Notes: generated by a model from the letters alone, not told the origin. Positions 33,701 to 42,083 are shown, numbered from the stretch's first letter. The stretch: DNA of 64,000 bases from Streptomyces sp. NBC_00178 (GCF_036206005.1 NZ_CP108143.1:1550001-1614000); one strand, 5' to 3'. Program-made: numbers and translations.

Positions 33701-34399
33701 AAGGACACGATTCTCCACGGGCTGACGGCTCCGCAGGAGATCCGAGGAAAGGCCATCGTCTGGCTGGACCTGCCCGCCGCCGGGGACAAGCCCCTGGCCG
33801 GGGAGAACCTCGTACCCAAGTACCGGAACATGGCCGAGGCCCATGCGCTGGAGAGGTTCCTGCGCTCGCTGCGCGGCGATCCGGAGAAGCCCCTCGACCT
33901 GGCGGTCCTCTCGCCCTACGCGCAGCAGGTCGGTCATCTGCGCAAGCAGTTCAACAACCACGAACTGCGCGCCGCGCTCGCGTCCGCGGGCCTGCAGCTC
34001 ACGACCGACCCGCGACGGTCGCGGACCGAACCCTCCGACGCCCGCCAGGACGGTGTCTTCACCGTCGACTCGTTCCAGGGGAACCAGTCCAAGATCATCG
34101 CGGTGAGCCTGGTCCGCAACAACACCAGACTTCCCGGTAAGGGACTGGGCTTCCTGAAGGACGCTCCCCGTATGAACGTGCTCATCTCCCGGGCCGAGCT
34201 CCTGCTCGTCCTGGTCGGGTCGTGGGACTTCTTTCACGCCCAGGTGGCCCACGTCTCGCGGAAGAGCAAGGAGAACGATCCGCTCCGGCATCTCGCCCTG
34301 GCGATCGACCAGCTGGAGCAGATGTTCAAGGACGGCGAGGCGGTACGGATCGAAGCGGATCTGCGCGACTTCGTCCCGCCCAGGGCGCGGCACGCCTGA
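30755..34399 (+). CDS. Pseudokinase-SF1 helicase fusion (Mokosh MkoA-like)
   Basis: 1214 residues from GTG 30755. The N-terminal 280 residues have a Ser/Thr-kinase fold (LLNGRYQIFG, K45 in YLLKAW, a GTAPEALIN activation-segment end, ADWFAFGMLV). But HRD is H153-R-S155 and DFG is G175-G-F, so catalytic and metal Asp are missing: a pseudokinase. From about 620 follows an SF1 UPF1/COG1112-type helicase: Walker A GPPGTGKT (670-677), motif II WAIVEEAGKA, III GDPSQLPP (863-870), IV QHRMHP (950-955), V FTVDSFQGNQS (about 1103-1113), VI MNVLISRAE. In type I Mokosh defence a kinase-helicase protein is paired with a PLD protein, the arrangement seen here. RNA or DNA substrate unknown. Confidence 0.85.
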   Translation: MTLAPGVSLLNGRYQIFGRTISASGEGELWAAEDTTEFVKPYLLKAWYFYEEKPDDVQRALWDAELRTLYQVRSTPSSELSLLQLQDVGIDHEHRCFVMVFKTEGLSTLSTTLGERSKHEWLSGRTSARRELWQMLGHIAQGLALLHEQQVIHRSVSAESVFFDPGEGPESCRLGGFEWSVRLGRPASASPVHGGWGTAPEALINVSPFGPDADWFAFGMLVARTMLPIEHLSSVADPAERHRLVMNYLAKAKRRLTPLEHDFIGQLIADEPAIRPKHGTEIFTSVREIVRLLEQLPTGNDGTARHNVVIDPHSRPLVRACLERGLNDTLGLEPGDSFDPNRPAHVTKLHSFLYSAFSDGATLAPIANRDQYILSSQSLHLVIGPARSVAGSTTSWQNAFCTGAREYFTADPAQQVDVPAGRIGFVSTKHYREQSQVLSSAPSWEYLLPKIDKGRERREDQERFAEFVRLTNQIDILIRDAELFRCSVTEVDLDADGTVTLIRVREIPRLHEPMTMLKPDGGMAAFLLREKYSGKPGSNLIQLCPSDTESIAKSTNVPEWEVFEVDVPGQGATLRPTSVVLDPPPIGEIRVLRTKGLKGQVELIRRRKDAINLMAKHTYLLESLSAPGQVIMDSGPVKLPVPLSEKIVDSSKRSQIEKILGMRPIYALQGPPGTGKTHMVAWLLREILEEDPVAQVLITAQAHPAVDVLRAKVEEEAFKNIPADRRPLAIRLRRTNNRQSGALPEDEPGSERQVTRSVLEDTIERLQAAEREGELPPVQADWLKACRSMLADLNTKDASSAKEFRELVKRSASITYSTAGDGDLAALAGEVTYDWAIVEEAGKAHGFELALPLYLGHRWLLIGDPSQLPPYRIEDYQKAVSALDETVAALEELEGLGQLLDRDLLQAWRARTDEQRREFGEYCKRWLTLFGQLHKLCSHHEVDQGLLTGQHRMHPDIGELVSQTYYDGRLQHYTRDEETEKPKDTILHGLTAPQEIRGKAIVWLDLPAAGDKPLAGENLVPKYRNMAEAHALERFLRSLRGDPEKPLDLAVLSPYAQQVGHLRKQFNNHELRAALASAGLQLTTDPRRSRTEPSDARQDGVFTVDSFQGNQSKIIAVSLVRNNTRLPGKGLGFLKDAPRMNVLISRAELLLVLVGSWDFFHAQVAHVSRKSKENDPLRHLALAIDQLEQMFKDGEAVRIEADLRDFVPPRARHA

Positions 34400-34452
34400 C
34401 ACGCCTGGCCGTCCCCTCCGACCGTCCCAGGGAACAGAGAGGTGTCCACATC

Positions 34453-36288
34453 ATGCGTGTGCTGCTGCCCCTGCACATGTACAGCGTGACGTACGAGCTC
34501 GCGCACGGCCGCCCCTACAGCAAGCTGGAGGAGTTGCTGCTGCGGGCGGTGAGTGATCTCCAAGGACAGGCCGGCTGCACCTACCGCGACCTGCGCGACG
34601 TGTTCAAGGTCCACGACCGGCTCCTCACCGAAGGGCTGGTCACGCTGATCCAGGAAGCCTGGGTGGTGATGGTGCAGGAAGGCCGCGAGATCCGCTATCT
34701 CGTGACCGCGGAGGGACAACTGACCATCACGCACAAGCGCAGGCCGAGCAAGCTGCGCGTCCGTTCGAACCGGGCCAGCATCGTGCGGGAGCGGCTCACC
34801 GGCCAGCTCGCCCGCTCCGGCGACCTCCAGCTCGTCACGGGCCGCGCGGTACGCACGGCGACGGATCGCCGCGAACTCCACAACGTGCTGAGGCCGCGAG
34901 TGCAGCGCACCCGCGTCAACGGCGGTGAGACCGAGTGGCTGCTGCCCCCTTCGGGACACCAGGAGTGGGTCCGGTGGATCGATTCCGTCGCCCGTCTGAA
35001 CACGGATCTCTACTACCTGCCGGTTCTCGCCGACCTCGAGAAGTCCGAAGTGGTGGGCCTCCCCCATCACTGGCGTCATCTCGGCCCGCTCATCCTGGGG
35101 GAGGTGGCCGAACGGACCGACGACATGACCGATGACGAGACGTTCCAGACCCGTCTGGGCGGCCTGATGAAGAAACCCCTGCGGGGCGCCGGCCGCCATC
35201 TGCCTCCGCGCGCCGGATCGTACGCGACGGCTTCAGTCACCTGCGACGACCTGGCCCTCACCGCTGCGGAGAGCCGCGGGCTGACGAACTCCGTCCTGGC
35301 TCAGGCCTTGGACAACATCCTCGTCGTCACCACGCGGCTTGACCGCGGCCGGGCCGGGAGGGCACGCGATCTGCTGGCAGGGCTGAAGGAGCGGGGGATC
35401 CATGCGGACCTGTTGTGGGCCCTTGACTCACCGCAGGACGACAGCCCGGCCGCTCTGGCCAATGTGCTCGGCGCGGCACGCGGAGGCCGGGGCAACGGCA
35501 AGGTGCAGTTCAACCGGACACCTTCCGAAGCGGCCATGGATCTCGTGCTCGCGTCCACCCCGGCCGGCCCCGTGGCCGTTCTGGGCTCCGCCCTGCTGGG
35601 CGACGGGGCGCGCGGCGACGCCTTGAGCCCTGCTGTCCGCGTCACGGACCCCTCCGTCCTGGCCATGCTGGCGCGGCTCTGCGCAGGCTGGTGGGAAGGT
35701 CTCCCCTCCGAAGAGGGCTCGCTGCCCGCACACCGCTGGAAGCACCTCGCGGAACGCTGGATCGGCGCAGCCGCCGTCGCGCGCACGAGCCCCACCGAAG
35801 CGGCACCGGACGCCGCCGCCCCCTGCCCGGGCCCCCTGTGCACCGGTTCCGTCATGCTGTATCTGGGTCCGCAGCAGGCCGCCATCAGGGAGGAACTGAC
35901 GACACGGCCGGGACCGCGGCTTCTGATCGCCGACTCCGCCTCCTCGCGTGACGAGCTGGCCGCGGAATCCGCCACGACCGGGGAAGTGCGTCCGGGATTC
36001 AGGGTGGTGGGTGGCAGTGACGGCTGGCAGTTCATGAACCGCTCCACGGGAATGGCGTGGAGCACGGTGGACACATCGGAACTCGTACCGCCCACGGGCC
36101 CCTGCCGGGTGACCGCGGTGACCGACCGCTGGCTCGTCGAGCAGGTCGACCGGCCGGTCTCAGCTCTGTCCTTCACCGTGAACGGCCATGTGGCGACCCG
36201 CGCATGGGAGCGGACAGCAGAGTTCAGGAGCACCACCCCGCCGAACGGGGAGTCGGGGCGGGGGCCGACCGCCGGGGAGGCTCACTGA
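34453..36288 (+). CDS. Winged-helix/degenerate PLD-like partner of the helicase (MkoB-like)
   Basis: 611 residues; AGAGAGGTG precedes ATG 34453, 53 bp after the helicase stop, so one operon. The N-terminus has a winged-helix-like segment (KLEELLLRAVSDLQGQAGCTYRDLRDVFKVHDRLLTEGLVTLIQ). A middle domain has the PLD-like layout DNILVVTTRLDRGRAGRARDLLAGLKERGIHADLLWAL, then VAVLGSALLGD (374-384) where active enzymes have the strand after HxKxxxxD. The HKD residues are absent: the equivalent stretch reads NRTPSEAAMDLVLAS. No second HKD is present. A C-terminal domain of about 200 residues is unrecognised. So a nuclease role is unlikely unless other residues serve. Assignment rests on context and weak fold likeness. 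Confidence 0.7.
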   Translation: MRVLLPLHMYSVTYELAHGRPYSKLEELLLRAVSDLQGQAGCTYRDLRDVFKVHDRLLTEGLVTLIQEAWVVMVQEGREIRYLVTAEGQLTITHKRRPSKLRVRSNRASIVRERLTGQLARSGDLQLVTGRAVRTATDRRELHNVLRPRVQRTRVNGGETEWLLPPSGHQEWVRWIDSVARLNTDLYYLPVLADLEKSEVVGLPHHWRHLGPLILGEVAERTDDMTDDETFQTRLGGLMKKPLRGAGRHLPPRAGSYATASVTCDDLALTAAESRGLTNSVLAQALDNILVVTTRLDRGRAGRARDLLAGLKERGIHADLLWALDSPQDDSPAALANVLGAARGGRGNGKVQFNRTPSEAAMDLVLASTPAGPVAVLGSALLGDGARGDALSPAVRVTDPSVLAMLARLCAGWWEGLPSEEGSLPAHRWKHLAERWIGAAAVARTSPTEAAPDAAAPCPGPLCTGSVMLYLGPQQAAIREELTTRPGPRLLIADSASSRDELAAESATTGEVRPGFRVVGGSDGWQFMNRSTGMAWSTVDTSELVPPTGPCRVTAVTDRWLVEQVDRPVSALSFTVNGHVATRAWERTAEFRSTTPPNGESGRGPTAGEAH

Positions 36289-37115
36289 TCCGGCAGGGGG
36301 CGGAGAGGGCACAGCCGTCCTCCCCGCCCCCTGCCGAGCAGAGGGTCAGCCCAGCATCCTCGACGAGGCCGGCGGCCCGGGTGGTGCCGCCCTCAGCCCT
36401 GGCCTCGGTCCTCAGCCGTGCCGAGCGCCGGGCCACCCCGGGATCGGCGACGAGTCCGGTGAGCGCGGTGCGCAGGGCCGCGGCGGTGGCGTCCGCCGTG
36501 TCGAGGCGACGGGCCACCCCCAGCTCCACCAGCCGGTCCGCGTTCATGAACTGCTCGGCGCCCTGCGGGACGGCGATCACGGGAACGGCGGTGTACAGCC
36601 CCTCACTGCTGCCGCCCATCCCCGCGTGGGTGACGAAGGCGTCGGCCTGTTCCAGGATCGCCAGTTGCGGCACCCAGGAGTGCACCTCGGCGTTGCCCGG
36701 GATGTCTCCGAGCCCGGCCGGGTCGGTGTACTTCCCGATCTGGAGCACGACGTGCCAGCCCTCCAGGCCGCCGTACGCCTCCAGGCACCGGCGGTAGAAC
36801 TCCGGCTGCCTCGTGTACGCCGACCCCAGAGAGATCAGCAGCACCTTTCCGGCTCCGGCCGGCCTGGTCCAGGTGTCCCGCTCCGCGCGGGAGCCGAAGC
36901 ACGGGCCGACGAAGGCCACCGCACCGCTGTCGACGCGGTCCGCGTGCGGCTGCATGGCCCGCGGGATCATCGCCAGAGCCTTGGCGGGCCGGCCGGAGAA
37001 GGCGTCCACGTCGGTGGTGGACGCCCCCGACCCGGCGAGCCACCGCGCGAACCTGGCGCGGTACGCGTCGGCGCCGGGCAGCGCCCACACCTGCGCGGCC
37101 ACCTCCTGAGCTGAG
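36224..37115 (-). pseudogene. 5'-truncated macrolide-type (MGT) glycosyltransferase remnant
   Basis: The frame encodes only the C-terminal part of a GT-B glycosyltransferase: VLLISLGSAYTRQPEFYRRCLEAYGGLEGWHVVLQIG, then VHSWVPQLAILEQADAFVTHAGMGGSSEGLYTAVPVIAVPQGAEQFMNADRLVELGVA, the nucleotide-sugar site of OleD-like enzymes. The N-terminal acceptor domain (roughly 150 residues) is absent; homology stops near 37110 at a CTGAG repeat (37106-37124). The 3' end runs beyond the family's normal end and overlaps the convergent helicase-partner gene by 65 bp. Both ends are thus abnormal. Confidence 0.75.
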
Positions 37116-37268
37116 CTGAGCTGACGGGATGGGTGACCGGTCCGGCCGGCCCGACACGGATGCGGAGAAAAGCTCTGGCCACGATCGTCGCGGAGCGCTA
37201 CTCTCCTCGGCGATGACCACTTACTCCCTGAACAGAATGGGGGACCCGTCCGCGCAAGGTGAGTGCTG

Positions 37269-38669
37269 ATGCTCACCCTCGCGAACGGGGACACCCTCCC
37301 GTCGTTCTGGCCGCGCGTACGCGAGTTCGCCGTACCGGCCTCCATGATCGAGACCGCGACCGCCCGGCGCCGTGCCGGGGACTGGGCGGGGGCCTGCGCA
37401 GCGGCGGGCGTCGACGTCGATGTCGCGCCCCGGTCCGTGGCACGGACCCACGGCCGTGAACTGGCGGACCGCCTCCGGGACGACCTGCGCCACCTGGCTC
37501 CCGACCTGTTGCGCTGGCACATGCCGAGGATCGCCCCCGACGGACTGCTGCGCCCGGGCCTGACGATCGCCCTGGCCCGCTACGACGCGGCGGGGCGGGA
37601 CGGCGTACGCACCGTGCACCTCGTGGCCCGCACTCCCCCGGCCTGGGCGGATGCGGGCCAGCGGATCAGCCTCGCGTTGTGGGACGGTTCCCGGCGGGCG
37701 GAGGCCTCGGCCCGCCGCCATCCGCACCCCCACCCCGACCGGCGGTTCCGCCTCGACCTGCACCGGCACCTGTGGGACGCCCGTAGGACCGGCGAGCTGC
37801 GCACACGCTCCGGGGCCGACCGGTCGGCCGCCCTGGACCTGCCCGCACCGGAACAGGATGTGCTGGACACCGATGGCCGGAACGGGACCTGGGACGTGGG
37901 GCGTTGGGCGGCGGAGGCCGGAATCCTGCTGCGCGCAGAGGGGCGGGCCTCCGGAACCGTGGCCGTACGGCTCGGGGCCCGGCGGCGTCTGCTCCTGGAG
38001 CAGGCCGGGGACCACGACACGGGGCTCTCCGCCCCGCGGATCACGGCGGTGTCCGCGGGCCGTGACGTCTCCGCGCTGCCGCTCCTGCCCGACGCGGCGA
38101 CCTGGGTCCTGCCCGACCTCGAACTCCTCCGCACCGGTGCGATCGAGGCGGGCCGGCTGCACCCGCTGGTCGCCTCCGCCCTGGCGCCGGGTCATCAGCG
38201 GGCCGTCCCGCAGGACGACTCCGCCGGGCCCGGGCAGCCGCACCTCGTGGAATGCCGGGGAGCCCGGCACCGGATCGGCCTCGTCGACGGGGTGCTGGCC
38301 CCGCTGGACCACGACGCGGACGAGATCCACCGGGAGGAGCTGCTGGTCGCGCTGACCGGTACCCCGCTCCCCTGCCTCCAGGCCATCGATGCGGCGCACC
38401 GGCGTCCGGACTGTCTCACCGGTGTCCGGGAGCGCCTGGACCACGGCGACGTCGCAGGCGCGCTGGCCGTCGTCGAAGGCCTGCTCGGACCGGCGGCGCT
38501 GCTGCGCGACGGCTCCCTGCGCGACGAGTTGGAGGCTGCGGCGCTGCGGCGGATCACCTACGGCCTGTTCCGCGCGGACATGACCGGACCCGGGCCCGGC
38601 AGCTACCGCCCCGACCGCGGGTCCGCCCGCACTCGCCCCTCGCGCAGGCGCCGCGCCACCGCCCGCTGA
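37269..38669 (+). CDS. Hypothetical protein, first gene of a MoxR/VWA set
   Basis: 466 residues from ATG 37269 with AAGGTGAG at 37257; a GTG at 37263 is an alternative. No recognised domain. The sequence is Arg/Leu/Ala-rich, has an early segment ARTHGRELADRLRDDLRHLAPDLLRWHMPRIAPDGLLRPGLTIALA and later RGARHRIGLVDGVLAPLDHDADEIHREELLVALTG. No signal peptide or membrane helix. It lies 209 bp before the AAA gene and probably belongs with it. The 18-codon frame 37213-37269 ending TGATG at this start could be a leader, but has no ribosome site. Confidence 0.7.
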   Translation: MLTLANGDTLPSFWPRVREFAVPASMIETATARRRAGDWAGACAAAGVDVDVAPRSVARTHGRELADRLRDDLRHLAPDLLRWHMPRIAPDGLLRPGLTIALARYDAAGRDGVRTVHLVARTPPAWADAGQRISLALWDGSRRAEASARRHPHPHPDRRFRLDLHRHLWDARRTGELRTRSGADRSAALDLPAPEQDVLDTDGRNGTWDVGRWAAEAGILLRAEGRASGTVAVRLGARRRLLLEQAGDHDTGLSAPRITAVSAGRDVSALPLLPDAATWVLPDLELLRTGAIEAGRLHPLVASALAPGHQRAVPQDDSAGPGQPHLVECRGARHRIGLVDGVLAPLDHDADEIHREELLVALTGTPLPCLQAIDAAHRRPDCLTGVRERLDHGDVAGALAVVEGLLGPAALLRDGSLRDELEAAALRRITYGLFRADMTGPGPGSYRPDRGSARTRPSRRRRATAR

Positions 38670-38796
38670 CCCGCACTCAGGCGCGCGCTCCCAGCAGGTC
38701 CTTCGCCTTCCTGGCCACCTTGGCCCTTCCCGGCTCCATGACCTCTTCCGCCTCCGTGGCCGCCTTGGCCTTACGCCTCCATGGCCTCTCCTCCAC

Positions 38797-38850
38797 CCCT
38801 TGGGCCTCGTCCATCCCTCGGGCCTCTTCAATCCCTTGGGCCTCATCGGC
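38797..38850. repeat. Three imperfect 18-bp tandem repeats in the MoxR gene leader
   Basis: Units at 38797-38814, 38815-38832 and 38833-38850, each beginning CCCTYGGGCCTC. They end 28 bp before the start codon of the AAA gene, inside its 5' leader. Confidence 0.6.
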
Positions 38851-38878
38851 CTCCTCACGAACCCACAGGTGATCAGAC

Positions 38879-40159
38879 ATGTCCACATGCACCCCGTTCC
38901 TCACGACCGCGGCCCTCTCCGGCGGTTCCCACCCGCCGCGGCCGGACCTCGCCACGGACCAGCTCGACGTCGCGGGCGCCCTCACGGCACTGCTCCGCGA
39001 CACCGCCACCGAACCGCGTCCCGACATACAGCTGGAGGCCCTCACCCTGTCCGTCGCCGCGGACCTCCCGGTGCTGCTGTGGGGTGAGCCGGGGATCGGC
39101 AAGACGGCGGCCCTCACGCAGCTGGCCGAGTCCCTCGGCCTGCCCCTGACCACCGTGATCGCCAGCGTGCACGAGCCGTCCGACTTCTCGGGGCTGCCCG
39201 TCGTCGGGGACGATCCGGCGGAGCAGGGTGTCCCGATGGCTCCACCGGACTGGGCGGTCCGCCTGGTACGGGCGGGCCGGGGACTGCTCTTCCTGGACGA
39301 ACTGTCCACCGCACCACCGGCCGTACAGGCCGCTCTGCTCCGCCTGGTGCTGGAGCGGCGTATCGGGGCGCTCCGGCTGCCGCCCGGCGTACGGATCGTG
39401 GCCGCCGCGAACCCGCGGTCCTCGGCGGCCGACGGGTGGGAACTGAGCCCGCCGCTGGCCAACCGCTTCGTCCACCTCCAGTGGGTCCACGACCAGGAGG
39501 TCGTCATACGCGGCCTCGGGGGCACCTGGCCCCGGGCGACACTGCCGCGGCTCGCCCCGGAGAACCTGCCGGAAGCGGTGGACTTCGCCCGCCGCGCGGT
39601 GTGCGCTCTCCTCTCCGCCCGCCCCGAACTCGTGCACCGGCTGCCCTCCAACGAGGCACGCCGGGGCGGCGCCTGGCCGTCCCCGCGGAGCTGGGAGATG
39701 GCCCTGCACCTGATCGCCTTCGCGACGGCGGCCGGCTCCTCGCGGGACGTACTCGCGTTGCTGGTCAGGGGCACCGTGGGAGACGGACCGGGGCTGGAGC
39801 TGATGGCGAGCCTGGACCGGATGGACCTGCCGGACCCGGAGGTGCTGCTCGCCGATCCGGCCGCGGCGGTCCTGCCCGACCGCGGAGACCTGCGTCAGGC
39901 CGTGCTCGACGGGGTGATCGCGGCGGTACGCGCCCGGCCGGACAAGGCACGCTGGGACGCGGCATGGGCCCTGCTGGTGCGGGCGCTGGAGACCGGCGCC
40001 CCCGATCTGGTCGTCGTGCCGGCGACCCTGCTCGCCTCCCTGCGCCGGGAGGACTGGGACGTCCCCGCGTCGATCGAGCGATTCGCCGGAGTGATCTCCC
40101 TGTCCCGGCGGGCGGACGACGCGGCGGCCCGAGTCGCGGCGACGAAGGCCGGCCGATGA
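38879..40159 (+). CDS. MoxR-type AAA+ ATPase
   Basis: 426 residues. Walker A is LLWGEPGIGKTAAL (about 63-76), Walker B LLFLDELSTAPPAVQAALLRLV, sensor-1 IVAAANP, and a C-terminal helical domain. The SDFSGLPVV and RRIGALRLPPGVR segments are typical for MoxR relatives with VWA partners. MoxR ATPases act as chaperones loading metals or partners into complexes. The stop overlaps the VWA gene start (ATGA). The ribosome site of this gene is weak. Confidence 0.87.
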   Translation: MSTCTPFLTTAALSGGSHPPRPDLATDQLDVAGALTALLRDTATEPRPDIQLEALTLSVAADLPVLLWGEPGIGKTAALTQLAESLGLPLTTVIASVHEPSDFSGLPVVGDDPAEQGVPMAPPDWAVRLVRAGRGLLFLDELSTAPPAVQAALLRLVLERRIGALRLPPGVRIVAAANPRSSAADGWELSPPLANRFVHLQWVHDQEVVIRGLGGTWPRATLPRLAPENLPEAVDFARRAVCALLSARPELVHRLPSNEARRGGAWPSPRSWEMALHLIAFATAAGSSRDVLALLVRGTVGDGPGLELMASLDRMDLPDPEVLLADPAAAVLPDRGDLRQAVLDGVIAAVRARPDKARWDAAWALLVRALETGAPDLVVVPATLLASLRREDWDVPASIERFAGVISLSRRADDAAARVAATKAGR

Positions 40160-41394
40160 GCGTGGACGTTCCGAGGGCACTGGACCTCGACAAGCTCTTC
40201 GCCGCCCGGCTGCAAGCGGTCCGGGCCCGCCCCTATCTGGCGACGGCCCTGTTCGCCCTGCACACGGTCGAGTCCCGGCAGGTCCCCACGATGGCGGTGG
40301 ACCGGCACTGGCGGTGCTACGTCTCACCGGGCTTCGTGGCGCGGACCCCGGTGGAGGAACTCGCCGGCGTCTGGGTTCACGAGGTGTCGCATCTGCTGCG
40401 CGACCATCACGGCCGCGGTGACCGGGTCGCGCGGCAACGCGGACTCACCGGGCCGGGAGAGCGACTGCGGATGAACATCGCCGCGGACTGCGAGATCAAC
40501 GACGACGTGTTCGGCGAAGGGCTGACCCCGCCCGAGGGTGCCGTCATGCCGCAGTCCCTGAACCTCGCCCCGGGGGAACTCATGGAGGACTACCTGCGCC
40601 AGTTCAGGCTCGGTCCCCGTACGCGGGAATTCACCTGGCTGGACTGCGGCAGCGGGGCGGACGGGCTGGAACGCGAGTGGGATCTGGGCCCGGACGGAGC
40701 GCACGCCCTCAGCGCGCAGGAGCAGGACGCGGTCCGCTTCCGGGTGGCCCAGGGCATCACGGGCCGCCCGGGGAACGCGTCGAGGAGCTGGCAGAGGTGG
40801 GCCGAGGAGGCGTTCCATCCGCCGCAGGCGTGGCGGGATCTGCTGGGCTCGGCGGTCCGTTCGGCCGCCTCCGCGTCCGGTGCGGGCGAGGACTACACGT
40901 ACGGCCGCCCGTCGCGGCGCTCGGCCGGGGTGCCGGGCGCCGTCCTCCCGAGCCTCCGGCGCAGGCCGCCGCGGGTCACCGTGGTCGTCGACACGTCGGG
41001 CTCGGTCAGCGACGCGGAACTGGGCAGCGCGCTCCTGGAGGTCGCCGCGATCTCCCGTGCGGTGGGCGGGCGTCGCGATCTGGTGAGCGTCCTCTCGTGC
41101 GACGCCGCCGCCGGGGTCGTGCACCCGCTGTGCCGCGCCGAGGGGATACCGCTGGTGGGCGGCGGGGGCACGGACCTGCGCGCGGGCTTCGCTAGGGCGC
41201 TCCGGTCCCGGCCTCGCCCGGACGTCGTCGTGGTGCTGACGGATGGTCAGACACGCTGGCCGTCGGTGAAACCGGAATGCCGGACGGTGGTGGGCCTGTT
41301 CCCCCGGGACCGCCGCCCGTCGTGGGACGAGGACGATCCCGAATACGTCCCGAGGTCACCGCCCGAGTGGGCGCGGACCGTGGTCATCGGGTAG
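40156..41394 (+). CDS. VWA domain protein with N-terminal metallopeptidase-like region (DUF2201-type)
   Basis: 412 residues. The N-terminus has VHEVSHLLRDHH (HExxH-like) and INDDVF, matching the putative metallopeptidase domain of DUF2201 proteins. The C-terminal VWA domain carries a MIDAS site: VVVDTSGSVSDAEL (DxSxS), GGGGTDLRAGF (T), VVVLTDGQTRW (D). It is coupled to MoxR by ATGA. Such MoxR-VWA pairs form ATP-driven assemblies; vWA-MoxR genes also appear in counter-conflict systems, but no effector is seen here. Confidence 0.85.
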   Translation: MSVDVPRALDLDKLFAARLQAVRARPYLATALFALHTVESRQVPTMAVDRHWRCYVSPGFVARTPVEELAGVWVHEVSHLLRDHHGRGDRVARQRGLTGPGERLRMNIAADCEINDDVFGEGLTPPEGAVMPQSLNLAPGELMEDYLRQFRLGPRTREFTWLDCGSGADGLEREWDLGPDGAHALSAQEQDAVRFRVAQGITGRPGNASRSWQRWAEEAFHPPQAWRDLLGSAVRSAASASGAGEDYTYGRPSRRSAGVPGAVLPSLRRRPPRVTVVVDTSGSVSDAELGSALLEVAAISRAVGGRRDLVSVLSCDAAAGVVHPLCRAEGIPLVGGGGTDLRAGFARALRSRPRPDVVVVLTDGQTRWPSVKPECRTVVGLFPRDRRPSWDEDDPEYVPRSPPEWARTVVIG

Positions 41395-41488
41395 TCCCCC
41401 GCGCTCACCGGCCGGTCATCCGAAGACAGCAGGATGTTCCCTCGACGCAGGCTATGCACGGCAGGTCCGTGGCGTCATTCTGGAGCGG

Positions 41489-41507
41489 CCTCGTGGGACC
41501 CACGAGG
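41489..41507. promoter_or_regulatory. 19-bp palindrome upstream of PLA2 gene
   Basis: Arms CCTCGTGGG and CCCACGAGG around a single A, 45 bp before the start codon. Candidate operator or the stem of a leader hairpin. Confidence 0.5.
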
Positions 41508-41551
41508 TGCACGGCTGCTCTCGACCCCCTTTGACCCCACGGAGGTTGTTC

Positions 41552-42049
41552 ATGCGTCGCCGCTTCGCCGCTCCCCTCACCGCTGTCGCCCTGTCGCTCC
41601 CGCTCGCCCTGATCCCCGCCGCGTCCGCCTCGGCCGCCCCGTCGGACAAGCCGCAGGTCCTCAGCTCCTGGACCCAGACGAGCGCCTCCAGCTACAGCGC
41701 GTGGAACTCGGCCCGCAACAACCAGGGCGCCTGGTCCGCCTACGGCTTCGACTGGTCCACGGACTACTGCAGCACCTCCCCCGACAACCCCTTCGGCTTC
41801 CCCTTCCAGACGGCCTGCGCCCGGCACGACTTCGGCTACCGGAACTACAAGGCCGCGGGCTCCTTCTCCGCCAACAAGTCGCGTATCGACTCGGCGTTCT
41901 ACTCGGACCTCAAGAGAGTGTGCGCGGCCTACTCCGGCGCGACGCTGACCTCGTGCAACGCCACGGCCTGGACGTATTACCACGCGGTGGACATCTTCGG
42001 AGTGGCACCGGCCAAGGCGGCCCCCGCGGGACTGCCCCGGAGCGCCTGA
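41552..42049 (+). CDS. Secreted prokaryotic phospholipase A2
   Basis: 165 residues from ATG 41552 with GGAGG upstream. Signal peptide (RRRFAAPLTAVALSLPLALIPAASASA). The mature enzyme closely follows the Streptomyces violaceoruber type: SSWTQTSASSYSAWNSARNNQGAW, the active-site FQTACARHDFGYRNYKAAG (His-Asp pair, Ca2+-binding Asp upstream in STDYC), and ending TAWTYYHAVDIFGVAP. It hydrolyses the sn-2 ester of phospholipids outside the cell. Four Cys form two disulfides. Confidence 0.95.
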   Translation: MRRRFAAPLTAVALSLPLALIPAASASAAPSDKPQVLSSWTQTSASSYSAWNSARNNQGAWSAYGFDWSTDYCSTSPDNPFGFPFQTACARHDFGYRNYKAAGSFSANKSRIDSAFYSDLKRVCAAYSGATLTSCNATAWTYYHAVDIFGVAPAKAAPAGLPRSA

Positions 42050-42083
42050 CGCCTCCCGGTCCGACGTAGCGGGCCACGTCACC

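Noticed and set aside
37213..37269. 18-codon frame ending TGATG at the start of the 37269 gene
   Set aside because: No ribosome site and no recognisable peptide; kept only as a remark.
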